A DNA stretch of 64,000 bases from Ashinkailepas kermadecensis (lineage: Eukaryota > Arthropoda > Thecostraca > Neolepadidae), in contig JAOTOM010004560.1 in assembly GCA_034440615.1 (NCBI GenBank), positions 203,501-267,500 on the forward strand. The letters are read 5' to 3'. A program made the translations under genes and the position numbers. Every line of letters starts with the position of its first letter. Position 1 is the first letter of the stretch. Shown here piece by piece: positions 11,850 to 64,000 of the stretch. The notes below the pieces were generated by a model that was given only the letters and a program-made list of their open reading frames with translations, was not told where the DNA came from and did not search any database.

Positions 11850-13255
11850 AAGGTTAATTTGTCTTCTTCCCTCATTGTCTGGTCCTAAAGAAATCGTAAT
11901 ACCCCGCTGAACTTCGATGTACCTCATCTTCTCGTTGAAATGTCCTTCCAGATTGACTACAGAATCCAAGCTCTGGTTCCATGCTCTTTTGGATCCGTTG
12001 CGTCTCTTCGTCTACTAATGTGTGCTAAGACCCCGGTGCATTTTGTTCGGCATGTGTTACGTCTTTGGGACTTCGGCGTTTTTAGGGCTTTGTTGATTTG
12101 TGTGGACCCAGTGCCTTTGAGGAACCGGCGCGTTTTTGAAGCCTCCGATGTGTTTGTGTCAATCACGTTTTTTCCAGGCCCATGCCGGTTTTTGCGGGCC
12201 CCAGCCTGTTGTTGAGGCCCTCATGCTGCCATTGTGAGACTGGGGGCGTTTTCGGCCTCCAGGTGTGCTTTTGGGACCAAGCTGTGTTTAATTGGGGCGC
12301 TCAACGCAAATTGTGTGGGCCTCAGCGCGATTTTTGGGCTCTGACGCATTCTCTTGCGGTCCGAAGCGAATTTTCGGGTCTAGACGAGAGGTTCCAGTGC
12401 CCCGATGCGAGTTTTCTGGGCTCGACGTGATTATTCTGGACCTGTTCTAAGTCCGGGAGTCCGGGTCGCTTTTCCGGGTTCCGGTGCCATTTGTCGGACG
12501 CTGGGCGCCTCATACGTGTGGCTCGTCATGGTTGTCGGAACTCCGGTGCATTTTATATGGCGTCAGATGCGATTTTTTTGGTCTCTGGAGCGATTTTCCT
12601 GGCCTGGCCACTTGTTCGGGATCAATACGGAATTCTTAGTTGCCCCAGTTTGATTTTTCTTGTTTCGATGCAATTTGTGGTGCACGGCAGCATTTATGTT
12701 TGTGCCGACAAGAATTTGGAAGGCCCAAGTGCGATTTTTTGTTCAGGCCTCGGCGCCATCATTCCGGATCAGACGGGAGTTTTTGAGGTCCCGAAGCGAA
12801 TTTTGGGGCCCGGGCGTAATTTTATGTCGTCCCAGCGCGAATTCCCCGGAAATATTTTTGTGGGGCCCCAGTACAATGTTTCGGGGCCCCGTTGTGCTTA
12901 GTTGGGTCCTCTGACGAATTTGTGTGACCCCGATTGGATTTTTTTTGGTATCCTAACGTGATTTTTTGGTGCATCAACATGATTTTTGGGGGCCACAGCG
13001 CGATTTTTCGGGCCCCGGTGCGAGTTCTGCGAGTCCCGCGCTATGCTTAATGGAGGCTACGACGAGAATTTGCTGAGGTACAATGGAAATTGTTGGGGCC
13101 CCATTTTAATTTTGTAGAACTCCAGTACGATTTTAGAACCCAGCGCGATTCATTGTGCCCCAGCGATATTTTTCCTGGTACAATTTATCCGATCCCCGGT
13201 GCGATTCTTTGGGATTCACCACTTCCTCTTAGTGGAGCGAATTTTCCCCTTTTAC
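11850..13255. repeat. Dispersed element with degenerate GGGGCCCC-rich minisatellite core (copy 1)
   Basis: A head of about 150 bp (11850-12010) resembles the head of a second copy at 44300-44470, sharing the order of CTTCTTCCC, TGATGCACCTCATCT-like and AAGCTCTGGTTCC/GAGGCTCTAGTT blocks. The body is a degenerate tandem array of about 30 bp units alternating GGGCCCC, CAGCGCGA and TTTTTGGG. Short open frames in it are by-products. It is probably a non-autonomous mobile element carrying an internal satellite; the class is unknown. Confidence 0.7.
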
Positions 13256-13330
13256 GCCCGGGCGTAAAAGGGCGTAAAAGTTGACCCCTTTGGTGCACCA
13301 CTGGCTACAAATGAATTGAGTGGGTTGCTG

Positions 13331-13490
13331 GATGCGATCATAGATAATATATCTGCAAACTCATTGATAACAATGCGATCATAGGTGTATATCCACAAGC
13401 TCATTGATAACAATGCGATTATAGGTAGTAAATACACAAGCTCATTGATGCTAATGCGATCATAGGTAGTATATCCACAAGCTCCAACGT
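13331..13490. repeat. 40 bp tandem repeat, four copies
   Basis: Four copies spaced 40 bp, core AATGCGATCATAGGTAGTAT then CCACAAGCTCATTGAT. Confidence 0.85.
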
Positions 13491-14198
13491 GGTCGTTGGA
13501 AAGCAGAGTAATATAGTAACCTTGTTAGATTTCCGTTTTCAATGCGAAGATTAGTGTTTCCATCCGTTATCCAATCCGTATTGTTTTCTCTTCACAAACT
13601 CGATCCCATCCGATCCGATCCGTGTTATGCTCTACTGATATAACTTACCAATCGGGATGTGAAGGAAGACCACCCACATCTAGGTGGAGTGTGCAAGACG
13701 TAGCTTGTATCTTTCCGTAGCTGGACGTCCCCTTCGTCGTGTTGCATTTGATGGGGGCCGGCGGGTCATTGGTTGTGAGATGATGTACAAACTGAGACCA
13801 AATGCGATAAATACAGCGATAATCACCCAATGATGATATCACTGACTCATCGCCCTTGCCTTTGTAATCTTCACTATTGATGTTTAGGAAATTGTATCCT
13901 GCCCAAAGAAAGATTATATCCTAAGTAGCCCAACGCCATTTTCTGTGAAGAAATTGGGATCTTGATGTTTGAGATCCTCGAGGCATTCTCTGTAAGAATC
14001 GTTGCCTCTTTACCTCGCTTGGATTAGAGTTAAATCGGTTCATAATTAAATACATTTCTTATGATGGATTTCTTAATCCACGCCTTCTCGAATAAGGGGG
14101 TTGCCCCTGGCCCCTAGGAGGGATTTTTTTGGTGACCACAGGCAAACGATGCGTGCAAGCGCACCGCCGCTTGGCCTAGCTTGTGAGGCATCCTTTAC

Positions 14199-14372
14199 CG
14201 ACCTTATGAGATGAGACATGTTAATATTCCTAGTCAGGTCACAAACCCACGATGCCACAAGTGTGAACATTTCAGACCGTTTTGCCGACCTTATGAGATG
14301 AGACATGTGAAGTTCCTAGTCAGGTCACTAACCCACGATGCCGCAAAAGTGTACATTTCAGACCGTTTTTGG
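14199..14372. repeat. 86 bp direct duplication
   Basis: Two copies of an 86 bp unit starting CCGACCTTATGAGATGAGAC. Confidence 0.85.
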
Positions 14373-16310
14373 TCAAATGGCGAATTGGGCCTAAATCGCT
14401 AATGATGGGTGCGATGTTTTGAGGGGCAGCTCAACTACCCTGTCTACATAGGTCATTAACCTTTCCACGGTCAATCTAGGTCAATGATCTAATTTGAACT
14501 CGGATGCCCTCTTCGGGTATGGAGTCACTCTAGAGTTGCTCTGGTCATGACAACTAAATTTGGCGTCTAATTTTACCCCTGGGCACTATGTAAATGTTTT
14601 CGGCCTTTTTCGAAAGTCTCTAAAGTAAGGTCAACTTTTTGTCCTCATCTGCCCCTTGCCTCTGGGTCTAAATGTAACAAGTAGCACCTGGTTAGTTTCC
14701 CATGAGGAACACCATGGTGAATACTTGAAGCTCATATTTTCAATGCGTTATGCACACTGGTGAGGACTGAATGTGAATCTCTTCCGGCATTGGCAAAAAA
14801 TTGGACTTTAGTGTGATCTAAGATGTCACACAATGATTCAAAGGATACCAAGTTGATGTCAATCGTGAGATCCCGTGACACGCAACACGCAGTATCTGTT
14901 GCATGTTGCCGTATCTGCCTTTGAGTGCGTATCTATATCCGTTTGGAAATTATATGGGAATTGGCAGCAACCCTCCCACCTAGGCGAAGGTGGCGAAATG
15001 GCACGGGCGAAGGTTAATTTATCCTAAGACATGAACCATCATAGCATCTGATCCAGCTGTTGTGGAGAGAGTTTGAGCACTAAGCAAACTGGGGATTTCA
15101 GGTCTGAAGATGTCTGACTTCCTTGATCGAGACCCCATATCTGGCTGTCGTCATCTGCTTGCGTCTTCCTGGTACACTCAATGAAAAACACCTCTGTAAT
15201 GTATTATGATTTATACGTGATGTATGTTGCTTTGAAAACGCTGACAACAAATTACAATTTTCAGTAATTCAAAGAAGCATGGAGAAGCGAGCCAGTATAT
15301 GGCAACCATGGAACTCGCAATGAAAGTCGACGTGCATACGTCAAGCCTGACCAATGGATACCGATGTCTACGGAGAGTAGTTCTCATTGTCTTCAGCTAT
15401 AGACCGTGACTATGAAGTGACTCCGACAAATTCATAGCAGACCTAACAGCGCCAACAAGTAAACAATAGCCACGCTATTTCGCGTTGTTGCGTATGCGTT
15501 ATGTAGATTGGTTACTTTCGGATCGTGGGTGGATAATTGTATTATTTTAGGGGTGCCTGCTGCCCCTGAAGCTTAACGTATAGCCCTATGGGGAAAATCC
15601 CTGGAAGTGTCCAGAGTATGTTGTACTCAATGGACATGCATCCCGAAAATGTATGCAATTCTCCACCAATGCTTAGGATTGCAATAAATCAGCATAAACA
15701 AATTGTACGTGACCTACAATGTGATCACCGATGGGTTGATAATCGGCTATGTGTGACATGGAGCAGCTCGCTTGTGTGATTATTCGCATTTGTCTTCAAG
15801 CTTGACGTGTTGCAGATAATGGGCGTCAAGAGCATCATTGGTTGATTGTTAGATTGTTAGTTTTGTGCACATTTTGAGCTATTGCTGCTTTGCGATATTT
15901 TGAAGCAACGTGTATTCGCTTCATTTAATTCAGCTTTGCCTTAGATGCCTATCTGTAGCTGCATTGGAATGGATGCCGCTTGATGTGGCCTCCAGGTTCT
16001 GGTCGTGTTGCAGTGGAATGCACATTGCTGTTGTGTGAATGAAACCTATTGATTTGCGTACATTCGTATCACAGAGAGTATTTTGTAGCCATAATCTATC
16101 CGCTTGGGGTGTCAATGGCCGAAGTATTTCCGTGGTTTTGGGAATAGGTGGCGCTCTTTCGTGCAACTGGTTCAGCGCCATTGCGAGTGGCTAGAAGACA
16201 AGTGTTCACATCTGCTCTGAGTGCGTCACTCGAAAACAAAGGAAGTCGGAAGAACCTGACTTCGTTTGGTCGGCAGCGCCGCTTGGCGCGATTCGCTCTG
16301 GCTGATCTGT
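14373..16310. other. Intergenic sequence 3' of GGT, no gene recognised
   Basis: No coding exon, RNA gene or tandem array was seen. Composition is ordinary and frames are short. The 3' untranslated region of GGT could reach into the right part. Confidence 0.45.
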
Positions 16311-16620
16311 CTGAAGCGGTGGCAGGTGGTGATTGGTCATGAGTGGTACGGCCCATCTGAAGCGGTGGCAGGTGGTGATTGGTCATGAGTGGTACGGCCC
16401 ATCTGAAGCGGCGGCAGGTGATGATTGGTCATGAACGGTACGGCCCATCTGAAGCGGCGGCAGGTGGGGATTGGTCATGAAGGGTACGGCCCAGCTGAAG
16501 CGGTGGCAGGTGGGGATTGGTCATGACCGGTACGGCCCATCTGAAGCGGTGGCAGGTGGTGATTGGTCATGACCGGTACGGCCCATCTGAAGCGGTGGCA
16601 GGTGGTGGTGGGCCATGAAA
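16311..16620. repeat. 46 bp minisatellite, six to seven copies
   Basis: Units spaced 46 bp, core GCGGTGGCAGGTGGTGATTG then GTCATGA and GGTACGGCCCATCTGAA. It lies about 0.6 kb downstream of the GGT stop codon. An ATTAAA polyadenylation-like hexamer on the minus strand sits next to it at 16630-16635. Confidence 0.9.
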
Positions 16621-17043
16621 GACGCTCCCATTTAATGCGGTGGCTTGTCCTGAGGTTGGCAGTATACATTTGATGTACGTGTGTATGAAGGGAGGGACTT
16701 TTGCTTGTAACGGGCATTGGTAGATATGTAAAAGAGAGTTCTGCCTCCCCCGCCACGATCTGCTATGACAAGCATTTAACTCTTACGCGATGTGCATGTG
16801 CAAACACCCTGTGTTGATATGATTACATATCGGCGATGTTTTGATAAAGTCGTCTTATTGTACATACATGATACATGTTTGGTGGTTGAACGGGACGCAT
16901 TTGGCACACGATCGCGATGTCGTTCAGGTGGACGTCTTGTGTTGAGGCACGAAGACGCGCCACTATAACTGGCTATGCTGACACTGGGACTGTGTCGAGG
17001 ACGAATCAGCATCCAGCCTCGTCTCTGTCTTCTCGATGACCGA

Positions 17044-17199
17044 CTCAGTATCCGACCACGCCTCGCCTTTCCGGTGGCTGACTCAGTATCCGGCCACGCC
17101 CTCGCCTTTCCGGTGGTCGGCTCAGTACCCGGCCACGTCTCCGCCCTTCCGGTGGTCGGCTCAGTACCCGACCACGTCTCTGCCATTCCGGTGGTCGGC
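17044..17199 (-). repeat. 39 bp minisatellite made from the last GGT codons
   Basis: TCAGTA landmarks occur at 17044, 17083, 17122, 17161 and 17200, exactly 39 bp apart. On the minus strand the copy at 17200 is the genuine end of GGT (DYRKGGAVAGY, stop). The four copies below it read like HRKGGDVAGY plus stop, in the same phase but after the true stop. They therefore lie in the 3' untranslated region and are duplications of the terminal coding sequence. Confidence 0.93.
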
Positions 17200-57554
<40,355 letters not shown>

Positions 57555-57639
57555 CTGCCGATGTCGGTGCACCGAATCACAACGCGTCATCAAAGGCATG
57601 GACACACGGGCGCCGGCCACGTGGATACATGGGCTAAGC

Positions 57640-59030
57640 AACATGGATACATGGGCGCCGGGGACATGGAACATTGGCTGGGGTACATGGACAGGTGGTC
57701 GCCGGGGACCCATAGGTTATGGAATGTGGGCACGTGGGCGTCGGGGACAGGAGCACGTGGGCGTCGGGGACAGGAGCACGTGGACGTCGGGGACAGGAGC
57801 ACGTGGACGTCGGGGACAGGAGCACGTGGACGTCGGGGACAGGAGCACGTGGACGTCGGGGACAGGAGCACGTGGGCGTCGGGGACAGGAGCACGTGGAC
57901 GTCGGGGACAGGAGCACGTGGGCGTCGGGGACAGGAGCACGTGGACGTCGGGGACAGGAGCACGTGGGCGTCGGGGACAGGAGCACGTGGACGTCGGGGA
58001 CAGACACGCGTCACGAGCACTGTCGGGCACGTGGGTGTCGGGGACAGGAGCACGTGGGCGTCGGGGACAGGAGCACGTGGACGTCGGGGACAGGAGCACG
58101 TGGGCGTCGGGGACAGGAGCACGTGGGTGTCGGGGACAGGAGCACGTGGGCGTCGGGGACAGGAGCACGTGGACGTCGGGGACAGGAGCACGTGGGCGTC
58201 GGGGACAGGAGCACGTGGGTGTCGGGGACAGGAGCACGTGGGTGTCGGGGACAGGAGCACGTTGGCGTCGGGGGACAGGAGCACGTGGACGTCGGGGACA
58301 GGAGCACGTGGGCGTCGGGGACAGGAGCACGTGGGCGTCGGGGACAGGAGCACGTGGGCGTCGGGGACAGGAGCACGTGGGTGTCGGGGACAGGAGCACG
58401 TGGGCGTCGGGGACAGGAGCACGTGGGCGTCGGGAACAGGAGCACGTGGACGTCGGGGACAGGAGCACGTGGGCGTCGGGGACAGGAGCACGTGGGCGTC
58501 GGGGACAGGAGCACGTGGGCGTCGGGGACAGGAGCACGTGGGAGTCGGGGACAGGAGCACGTGGACGTCGGGGACAGGAGCACGTGGGCGTCGGGGATAT
58601 GTGTACGCGGGCGCCGGCGACAGGAGCAAGCGGGCGCCGGGGACAGGAGCAAGCGGGCGCCGGGGATAGGCACGTGGGTGTTGGGGACAGGAGCACGTGG
58701 ATGGCGGGGACAGGAGCACGTGGGCGCCGGGGATATGTGTACGCGGGCGCCGGCGACAGGAGCAAGCGGGCGCCGGGGACAGGAGCAAGCGGGCGCCGGG
58801 GATAGGCACGTGGGTGTTGGGGACAGGAGCACGTGGGTGTCGGGGACAGGAGCACGTGGGCGCCGGGGATATGTGTACGCGGGAGCCGGCGACAGGAGCA
58901 AGCGGGCGCCGGGGACAGGCACGTGGGCTCCGGAGACAGGAGCACGTGGGCGCCGGGATATGTGTACGCGGGCGCCGGAGACAGGGGCAAGCGGGCGCCG
59001 GGGACAGGCACGTGGGCTCCAGAGAGGTGT
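57640..59030. repeat. 23 bp CACGTG minisatellite upstream of GGT exon 1
   Basis: About 40 units of CACGTGGGCGTCGGGGACAG plus GAG (57720-58600), then a variant part with GCGGGCGCCGGGGAC and GATATGTGTACGC units to 59030. The unit is 23 bp and lacks stops, so all six frames give 300-500 codon reads that are not genes. Nearly every unit has the palindrome CACGTG; about half have GACGTC. Confidence 0.96.
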
Positions 59031-59189
59031 CGGTGTCCGCAGTATTCTTGACGTGCAACATTTCGCACATGAATGTTCCATCCAATTATTAATGTAAAGA
59101 TCCTAGTGTCCCATGTCGCCTCCGTGGCAGAGCTCTTACATCAACACAAGCAGGTGCACACATTTAAAAACGACCACACACATCAAGCA

Positions 59190-59632
59190 AAGTAAAATAT
59201 ATGTACAACTTGTCTCGTAGATACCTTGAAGTGCAACCATGGGTCTGTCGGTAAGATATCGCATTGCTAATGAAAATTGCACCTTATATTTCATTCCCAA
59301 TGTTAATGTAGGTTTTTCTTTGTCTCGTTAGCTAAACTATTGTAACTATTGTCCATGGTCCACGTGCTATTATTTACTGCAGCCAATCAGGCCTGAACTA
59401 TGCTGCATTTTAAAAATGGATTGGATAACGGATGGATATCCATATCTGGCGTGGATATGGATGCCGATTGAATTGAACTGGATTTAAACATGTCAATCAG
59501 TATTATGTTCTAGCACAGACGGAGGATGCCGATTTCGGGGATGGTGCCAACAATCTGATGAGCGCATTGAACACCAATACTCTTCTTCAGCAGAATTTGG
59601 TTGTACCCTGACCGACATTGGGATCTGGTGAA
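59190..59632 (-). repeat. Right arm of the 0.45 kb inverted repeat pair
   Basis: Inverted copy of 55758-56215; see that entry. Short indels distinguish the copies. Confidence 0.88.
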
Positions 59633-59819
59633 TGCCTTACGCCTGGGAATTATGTGAAAGTTCGTGGTGGTAAGAGCAGATGCATCCGATGCTATGAAAT
59701 TTGATGCTATTACATCCAAGAATGAATGTCTCCTAAAGTTGGCGTGACCGTCTCCACCTCTCCCGTCTGACCGGGGTGGGGACTGGCCTCTATGGTGCTC
59801 GGTACTAAGGTTGACATCG

Positions 59820-60150
59820 GGCTGGGTCTACCAGTATGCAGCACCGCTATGGGCGCTGAGCGATCGGGCTAGGTCTACCAACATAAATCACCGCTATGGG
59901 CGCTAAGTGATCTGGCTGGGTATATCGGTATACAGCACCGCTATGGGCGCTAAGCGATCTGGCTGGGTCTATCGGTACACACCACCGCTATGGGCGCTAA
60001 GCGATCGGATTGGGTCTACCAGTGTATAGCACCGCTATGGGAGCAAAACGATCTGGCTGGGTCTACCAGTGTACAGTACCGCTATGGGCGCTGGACGATA
60101 TGCTTGAGTCTACCACTACCTATATGGCACCGCTATGGGCGCTGAGCGAG
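59820..60150. repeat. 47 bp minisatellite, about seven copies
   Basis: Units spaced about 47 bp, core CACCGCTATGGGCGCTAAGC then GATCTGGCTGGGTCTA. Confidence 0.92.
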
Positions 60151-60399
60151 CCAGACAGGCATTGCCACCACGGTGTTGTCAGAACCCCCCTGACATCCTG
60201 CCGACAGCACCCGTCGGACTGGCGCGGCCGGAGACAGGCTGCCGTGGGAAACTGATGACAAGCTCTGAGGACACGGGAGATGACATCACGAACCCCTCGT
60301 TTGAACTCAAATTTCGACTAATTCGGAAACGTGTGGTGATGAAGACTGGTAAAGATTGTTAGCTGAGGAGTGTAAGGCGTTTTACATTTTTGTACAAAA

Positions 60400-60960
60400 G
60401 GTCGGACGCACAGACACCGGCTTTCGCGCCGCCGCATGGCCGGGCGCCCTCCCCCAGCACAGCGTTCCCCGGCGCAAACAAAACCGACCCAGAGGCAGGC
60501 CTGCAGGCGGCTTTGGAGGCCGACGGAGAGGCGGCCGGGCACGTCCCGGACACCTGCGACACGTGGTGAAGGGGAGAGGCACCAGCCCGCGGCGGAAGCG
60601 GGAGCAGCAGCCGAACCTTCTGGAACATTCGCAAAAAGAAAATGGAAGAGAGAGGGAGAGAGAAAGTACCCAAAGCCGGAGGCGATGAAGGGAGAGTAAA
60701 ACTCATGGGCGCGCCACGGTGGAGGAGAGAACAGGGCAGACCGGACAGGGAGACGAAGGGAATTCTCAGACGCCGGCGGTGGCAAGATGGCTGAGTTTTC
60801 GGATGGAGGAGAAGAAGCTCTCAGCCGAGGCCACCTGCCACCTACCATCGCCATGTGAGTGATGCTCGGCGTCATGCAGCCTCACCCTCCACCACCACCG
60901 TCCCAGCGTCACCCACCCCACCGGCGCTGGCGTCTTCCGTGCGTGTGGGGGGGGGGATGT
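60400..60960. promoter_or_regulatory. CpG-rich block, possible promoter region
   Basis: A GC- and CpG-rich stretch with no tandem structure. It lies upstream of the GGT anchor exon (minus strand) and contains a candidate plus-strand first exon at 60787-60854. A shared divergent promoter is an inference. A short GT run follows at 60960-61003. Confidence 0.35.
60787..60854 (+). CDS. Candidate first coding exon, unknown protein
   Basis: ATG in a good context (GCAAGATGG) opens a 68 bp stretch ending at a consensus donor (CCAT/GTGAGT), leaving phase 2. It encodes MAEFSDGGEEALSRGHLPPT then IA. It lies in the CpG-rich block. No downstream exon was found before the window ends, so the family is unknown and the call rests on start context, composition and donor only. 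Confidence 0.35.
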
Positions 60961-61003
60961 GATATGTGTGTGTTGGTGGCGATTGTGTGTGTGTGTGTGT
61001 AAA

Positions 61004-62680
61004 TAGAAATAGTTGGTGTTCCAGGTGTATTTCAATGTCTTTCCTTTCTTTTTCTATTTTAGCGTAGGAATAAATGTAAAATGTGGATGGTATCTGATAT
61101 GAATGGGGTTTGGAGTCCCCTGGACTCCAAATAAATACCTTGATGGGAAGGAAATTGATGCAAAATTTCCTGTAGAAATCTGTCCTTGATTTCAATCTCA
61201 GTCTTTGTCTCTTGATTTCAGTATAAATATCTGTCTGTTTCTGGCACGGTCCCTCTTTTCACTCGGGCAAATTTACGGAGATAGGGGATGGACGAGAGAA
61301 GAGATTGACGACCCCCGCAGATCGAGCGAGAGAGACAGTCTGCAGCTGCCCTCCTATGGGCGATATGTCCTCGGGCGTCGACTGTGAGGGGCCTTTGGCC
61401 CTCTCTTCCTCAAAGGGGGGGGGGGACGACGAAAGGGCGCAGTGACGAAACTCTCCTGATTGTTACTCATGGGCGCTATTCAAGTCGTAACTGCTAACTG
61501 GGCTCAGGTATCTCTTGACCCCAAAATCCCACTGGCCTTTGTGACCCAAGGGCGCAGATGAGGGGGCGAGCATGGTATGCATGTGGGAGGGCCCGTTAGA
61601 GGGGGCCCCACATTGCGTTCGCCGGAAGTTCGGCGCCGGACAATAGGATATATAGGCAAAACACTGCCGGGTAATGTGTCCGCCCCCGTTCGCTGTACGT
61701 GGGCACGGATGGTACAGAGGATGGGGGATGCACGGACTGGTTTGGCATGCCGTAAGTCCCGGGGCTGAAAGGGTAGGGCCGGCTAGGGTATAACGACGAC
61801 CAGGGGACGTACCCAACGTGGTAGGGATCCGTGCCCACCCGTGGTATACGTGACGCTGGTCGCATGTCTTCAACGTGTAAGGCCAGGCATGGCGTCGATT
61901 GGGTAAGGTTAGGTAAGTTGGCCATTGATACCTGAGTTCAGTTATAAGACAGCACAGAAGCCCAGGGAAAGTTTCACCGCCCAGTGTTGCAAAGCCTTAA
62001 GGCAGTAACGTCAATATATACAAATTATGCCATCAGGAGAGTCGCGTCAGCCGTTTACAAGTAGGCCTCGGAGCGGGTAATTAATATGCATTCGGGACTA
62101 ACCAAGTCCCCAGTGAAAGGAAGTACGACCCGCTAAATGCTTGCGTAACACTGGAGGGGAAAATTGTGGGCGAACTCGTTTTCGTATTATTACGGACCGA
62201 ATGATCGTGCGGAATGAAAGGAGCGAGTGAATGTTGCATAAATGCTTAAAGGGGTTAATCATCAATCGAGTAGCGGAAAACTGCATGTCTACTATGTAAC
62301 TCCCAAAACTCAAATCCAGAGATAATTAAATGCCGTCCGAACGTTGTTTGTACCCTCCACTACTAGACGCATTTCTTTTTCTTCATATATTTTGCAAGTC
62401 TAGATTTGGGGCAGTTTTCTTTTCTTGTCTCTGCCAAACAACTCCAGGCTAAGCTCCTTGGGTCAGTGCCTGCCAAGGAGCATGAATGGGATATGCAGCG
62501 ACCAGGGGCGGATACTTGGGCAACTGGGGACATGTGTCCCTCCTCCACCATGGAACATAACGTCCCTCCGACCGGGAAAAGGCACCCCTCCGGGAAGGCT
62601 CAGGTGCACCCCTCCCCCACACAACGGATTTTTCGACCAGAGGCGCCCATCGGAGAGAAATAGGCGGCCACACAGGGAGC
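61004..62680. other. No gene recognised
   Basis: Short frames only. A G-run lies at 61418-61426. No array, element or RNA gene was seen. Confidence 0.5.
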
Positions 62681-62689
62681 TGTACCGGG

Positions 62690-63110
62690 GACCTTCACAG
62701 ACACAAGCACTACCAGGGACCATCACAGACAAGCACTACCAGCGACCGTCAGACACAAGCCATACCAGGGACTGTCACAGACACAAGACATATCAGGGAC
62801 CGTCAGAAGCACAAGCACTACCAGGGACCGTCACAGGCACAAGCACAACCAGAGATCGATCACAAACACAAGCCGTACCAGGGACCATCACAAACACAAG
62901 CCGTACCAGGGACCATCACAAACGCAAGCCGTACCAGAGACCATCACAAACACAAGCCGTACCAGGGACCATCACAGACACAAGCCGTACCAGGGACCAT
63001 CACAGACACAAGCCGTGCCAGGGACCGTCACAGATACAAGCACTATCAGGGTCCATCACGGACACAAGCACTACCAGTGACTGTCACAGACACAAGCCAT
63101 CACAGATTGA
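62690..63110. repeat. 28 bp minisatellite, about fifteen copies
   Basis: Units spaced 28 bp, core CACAAGCCGTACCAGGGACC then ATCACAGA. Confidence 0.93.
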
Positions 63111-63179
63111 CACACGCCGGCATTACCAGGACACGAAGGGGCACACAGCGACACGTAGGGAGAGAGAAAGAGAGAGAGG

Positions 63180-63211
63180 ATATATATGTATAGATATATA
63201 TATATATATAT
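63180..63211. repeat. Short (AT)n run
   Basis: Imperfect AT run just before the octamer repeat. Confidence 0.9.
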
Positions 63212-63390
63212 AGGGAGATAGGGAGATAGGGAGATAGGGAGATAGGGAGATAGGCAGATAGGGAGATAGGGAGATAGGGAAATATGGAAATAGGGAAATA
63301 GGGAGATAAGAAAATATGGAGATAGGGAGATAGGGAGATAGAGAGCGAGAGAGCGAGAGAGAGAGAGAGCGAGAGAGCGGGAGAGCGAGC
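63212..63390. repeat. Octamer (GGGAGATA)n grading into (GAGA/GAGC)n
   Basis: About 16 octamers with some AAATATGG variants, then GAGAGAGC repeats to 63390. Purine-rich on the plus strand. Confidence 0.95.
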
Positions 63391-64000
63391 TTCTCATTCC
63401 CAAATTAACCTAAATAATATCCGCAGAGTGAAAATGGAATAATAGGTACTCCTTTCATGGGTTTCATTTTCTGCTATCTTGCTGCCCGTGCTCACACAAA
63501 TGTCATTTTTAGTCCAATCAGGGTATAGCTTTGTGTGCTTTTGGGACGACACTCCTCCATGTTGGCTATGCCCCCTCCCCAGTAATTTAAACTTTTAACA
63601 TCACATCCTATATGGTATGGCCCCAATCCATTTAGGTCCGCCCATTGCCTTCATGTATTGCCCCCCCCCCCCACAATAATTTTCATGAACCTACACCTAT
63701 GGTTACAATATAATCCGATACCCATCCTGTTAGCGACTTCTTGGACATCATGGCTGGTGTCGACGTCTTTGCTTGATATCCTCCATTCTACAAGCAAAAT
63801 GAATACATTTAGCAACATCAATCCCTCTGTAATAGGTGTCACTTTGCCCACCTATGATACTCTTTCTAATGCACCTGAAATCAAATAAGATTTTAATTAT
63901 GTTCTGTAGGTGTGATTGGGCTTAATTGGGCAACGCCTATCTCAAATCTACATCTACAACTTTGATATTAAATGTTGCAGACTTTGTAAACATCTCACCA
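63391..64000. other. No gene recognised
   Basis: AT-rich sequence with a C-run at 63661-63671; only short frames. Confidence 0.5.

Noticed and set aside
12491..12901. 136-codon frame as a gene
   Set aside because: It lies in the degenerate GGGGCCCC-rich array and has no splice or domain support.

Overview
This is eukaryotic genomic DNA, most likely from an arthropod; crustacean and chelicerate cannot be told apart from the sequence alone. The evidence is split coding exons with GT-AG borders and matching intron phases, non-LTR retrotransposons, a tRNA-derived SINE, a hAT-type element and a very heavy load of mini- and microsatellites. Most long open frames in the window are tandem repeats read through and are not genes.

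The main gene is a gamma-glutamyltransferase (GGT) on the minus strand. I can place eleven coding exons from about 57554 (membrane anchor) down to the stop codon at 17200. All ten joins keep phase and together give about 580 residues, the usual length for the family. The substrate-binding and catalytic motifs are all present. Only the start-codon exon is missing. About 1.75 kb of coding sequence is spread over 40 kb because the introns are filled with tandem arrays.

The most unusual feature is where those arrays sit. Several begin exactly at a splice site or at the stop codon, and some carry exon sequence in every unit: the donor of exon 3 (30 bp unit), the acceptor of exon 4 (73 bp unit), the donor of exon 7 (21 bp unit), the acceptor of exon 2 (57 bp unit, in frame) and the last codons plus stop (39 bp unit). 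Minisatellites appear to have been seeded repeatedly from exon edges of one gene.

Layout: 1-812 foldback element; 2.3-7.7 kb decayed I-like LINE (minus) with a 42 bp zinc-knuckle repeat in ORF1; 8.4-9.8 kb two candidate exons of unknown genes; 11.8-13.3 kb and 44.3-47.2 kb two copies of a dispersed repeat with a degenerate GGGGCCCC-rich core; 17.2-57.6 kb GGT; 33.6-36.6 kb a nearly intact CR1/L2-like LINE nested in a 25 bp array; 55.8-59.6 kb an inverted repeat pair around GGT exon 1 and a CACGTG-rich array; 60.4-60.95 kb a CpG-rich block with a possible first exon of a plus-strand gene; 62.7-63.4 kb simple repeats.
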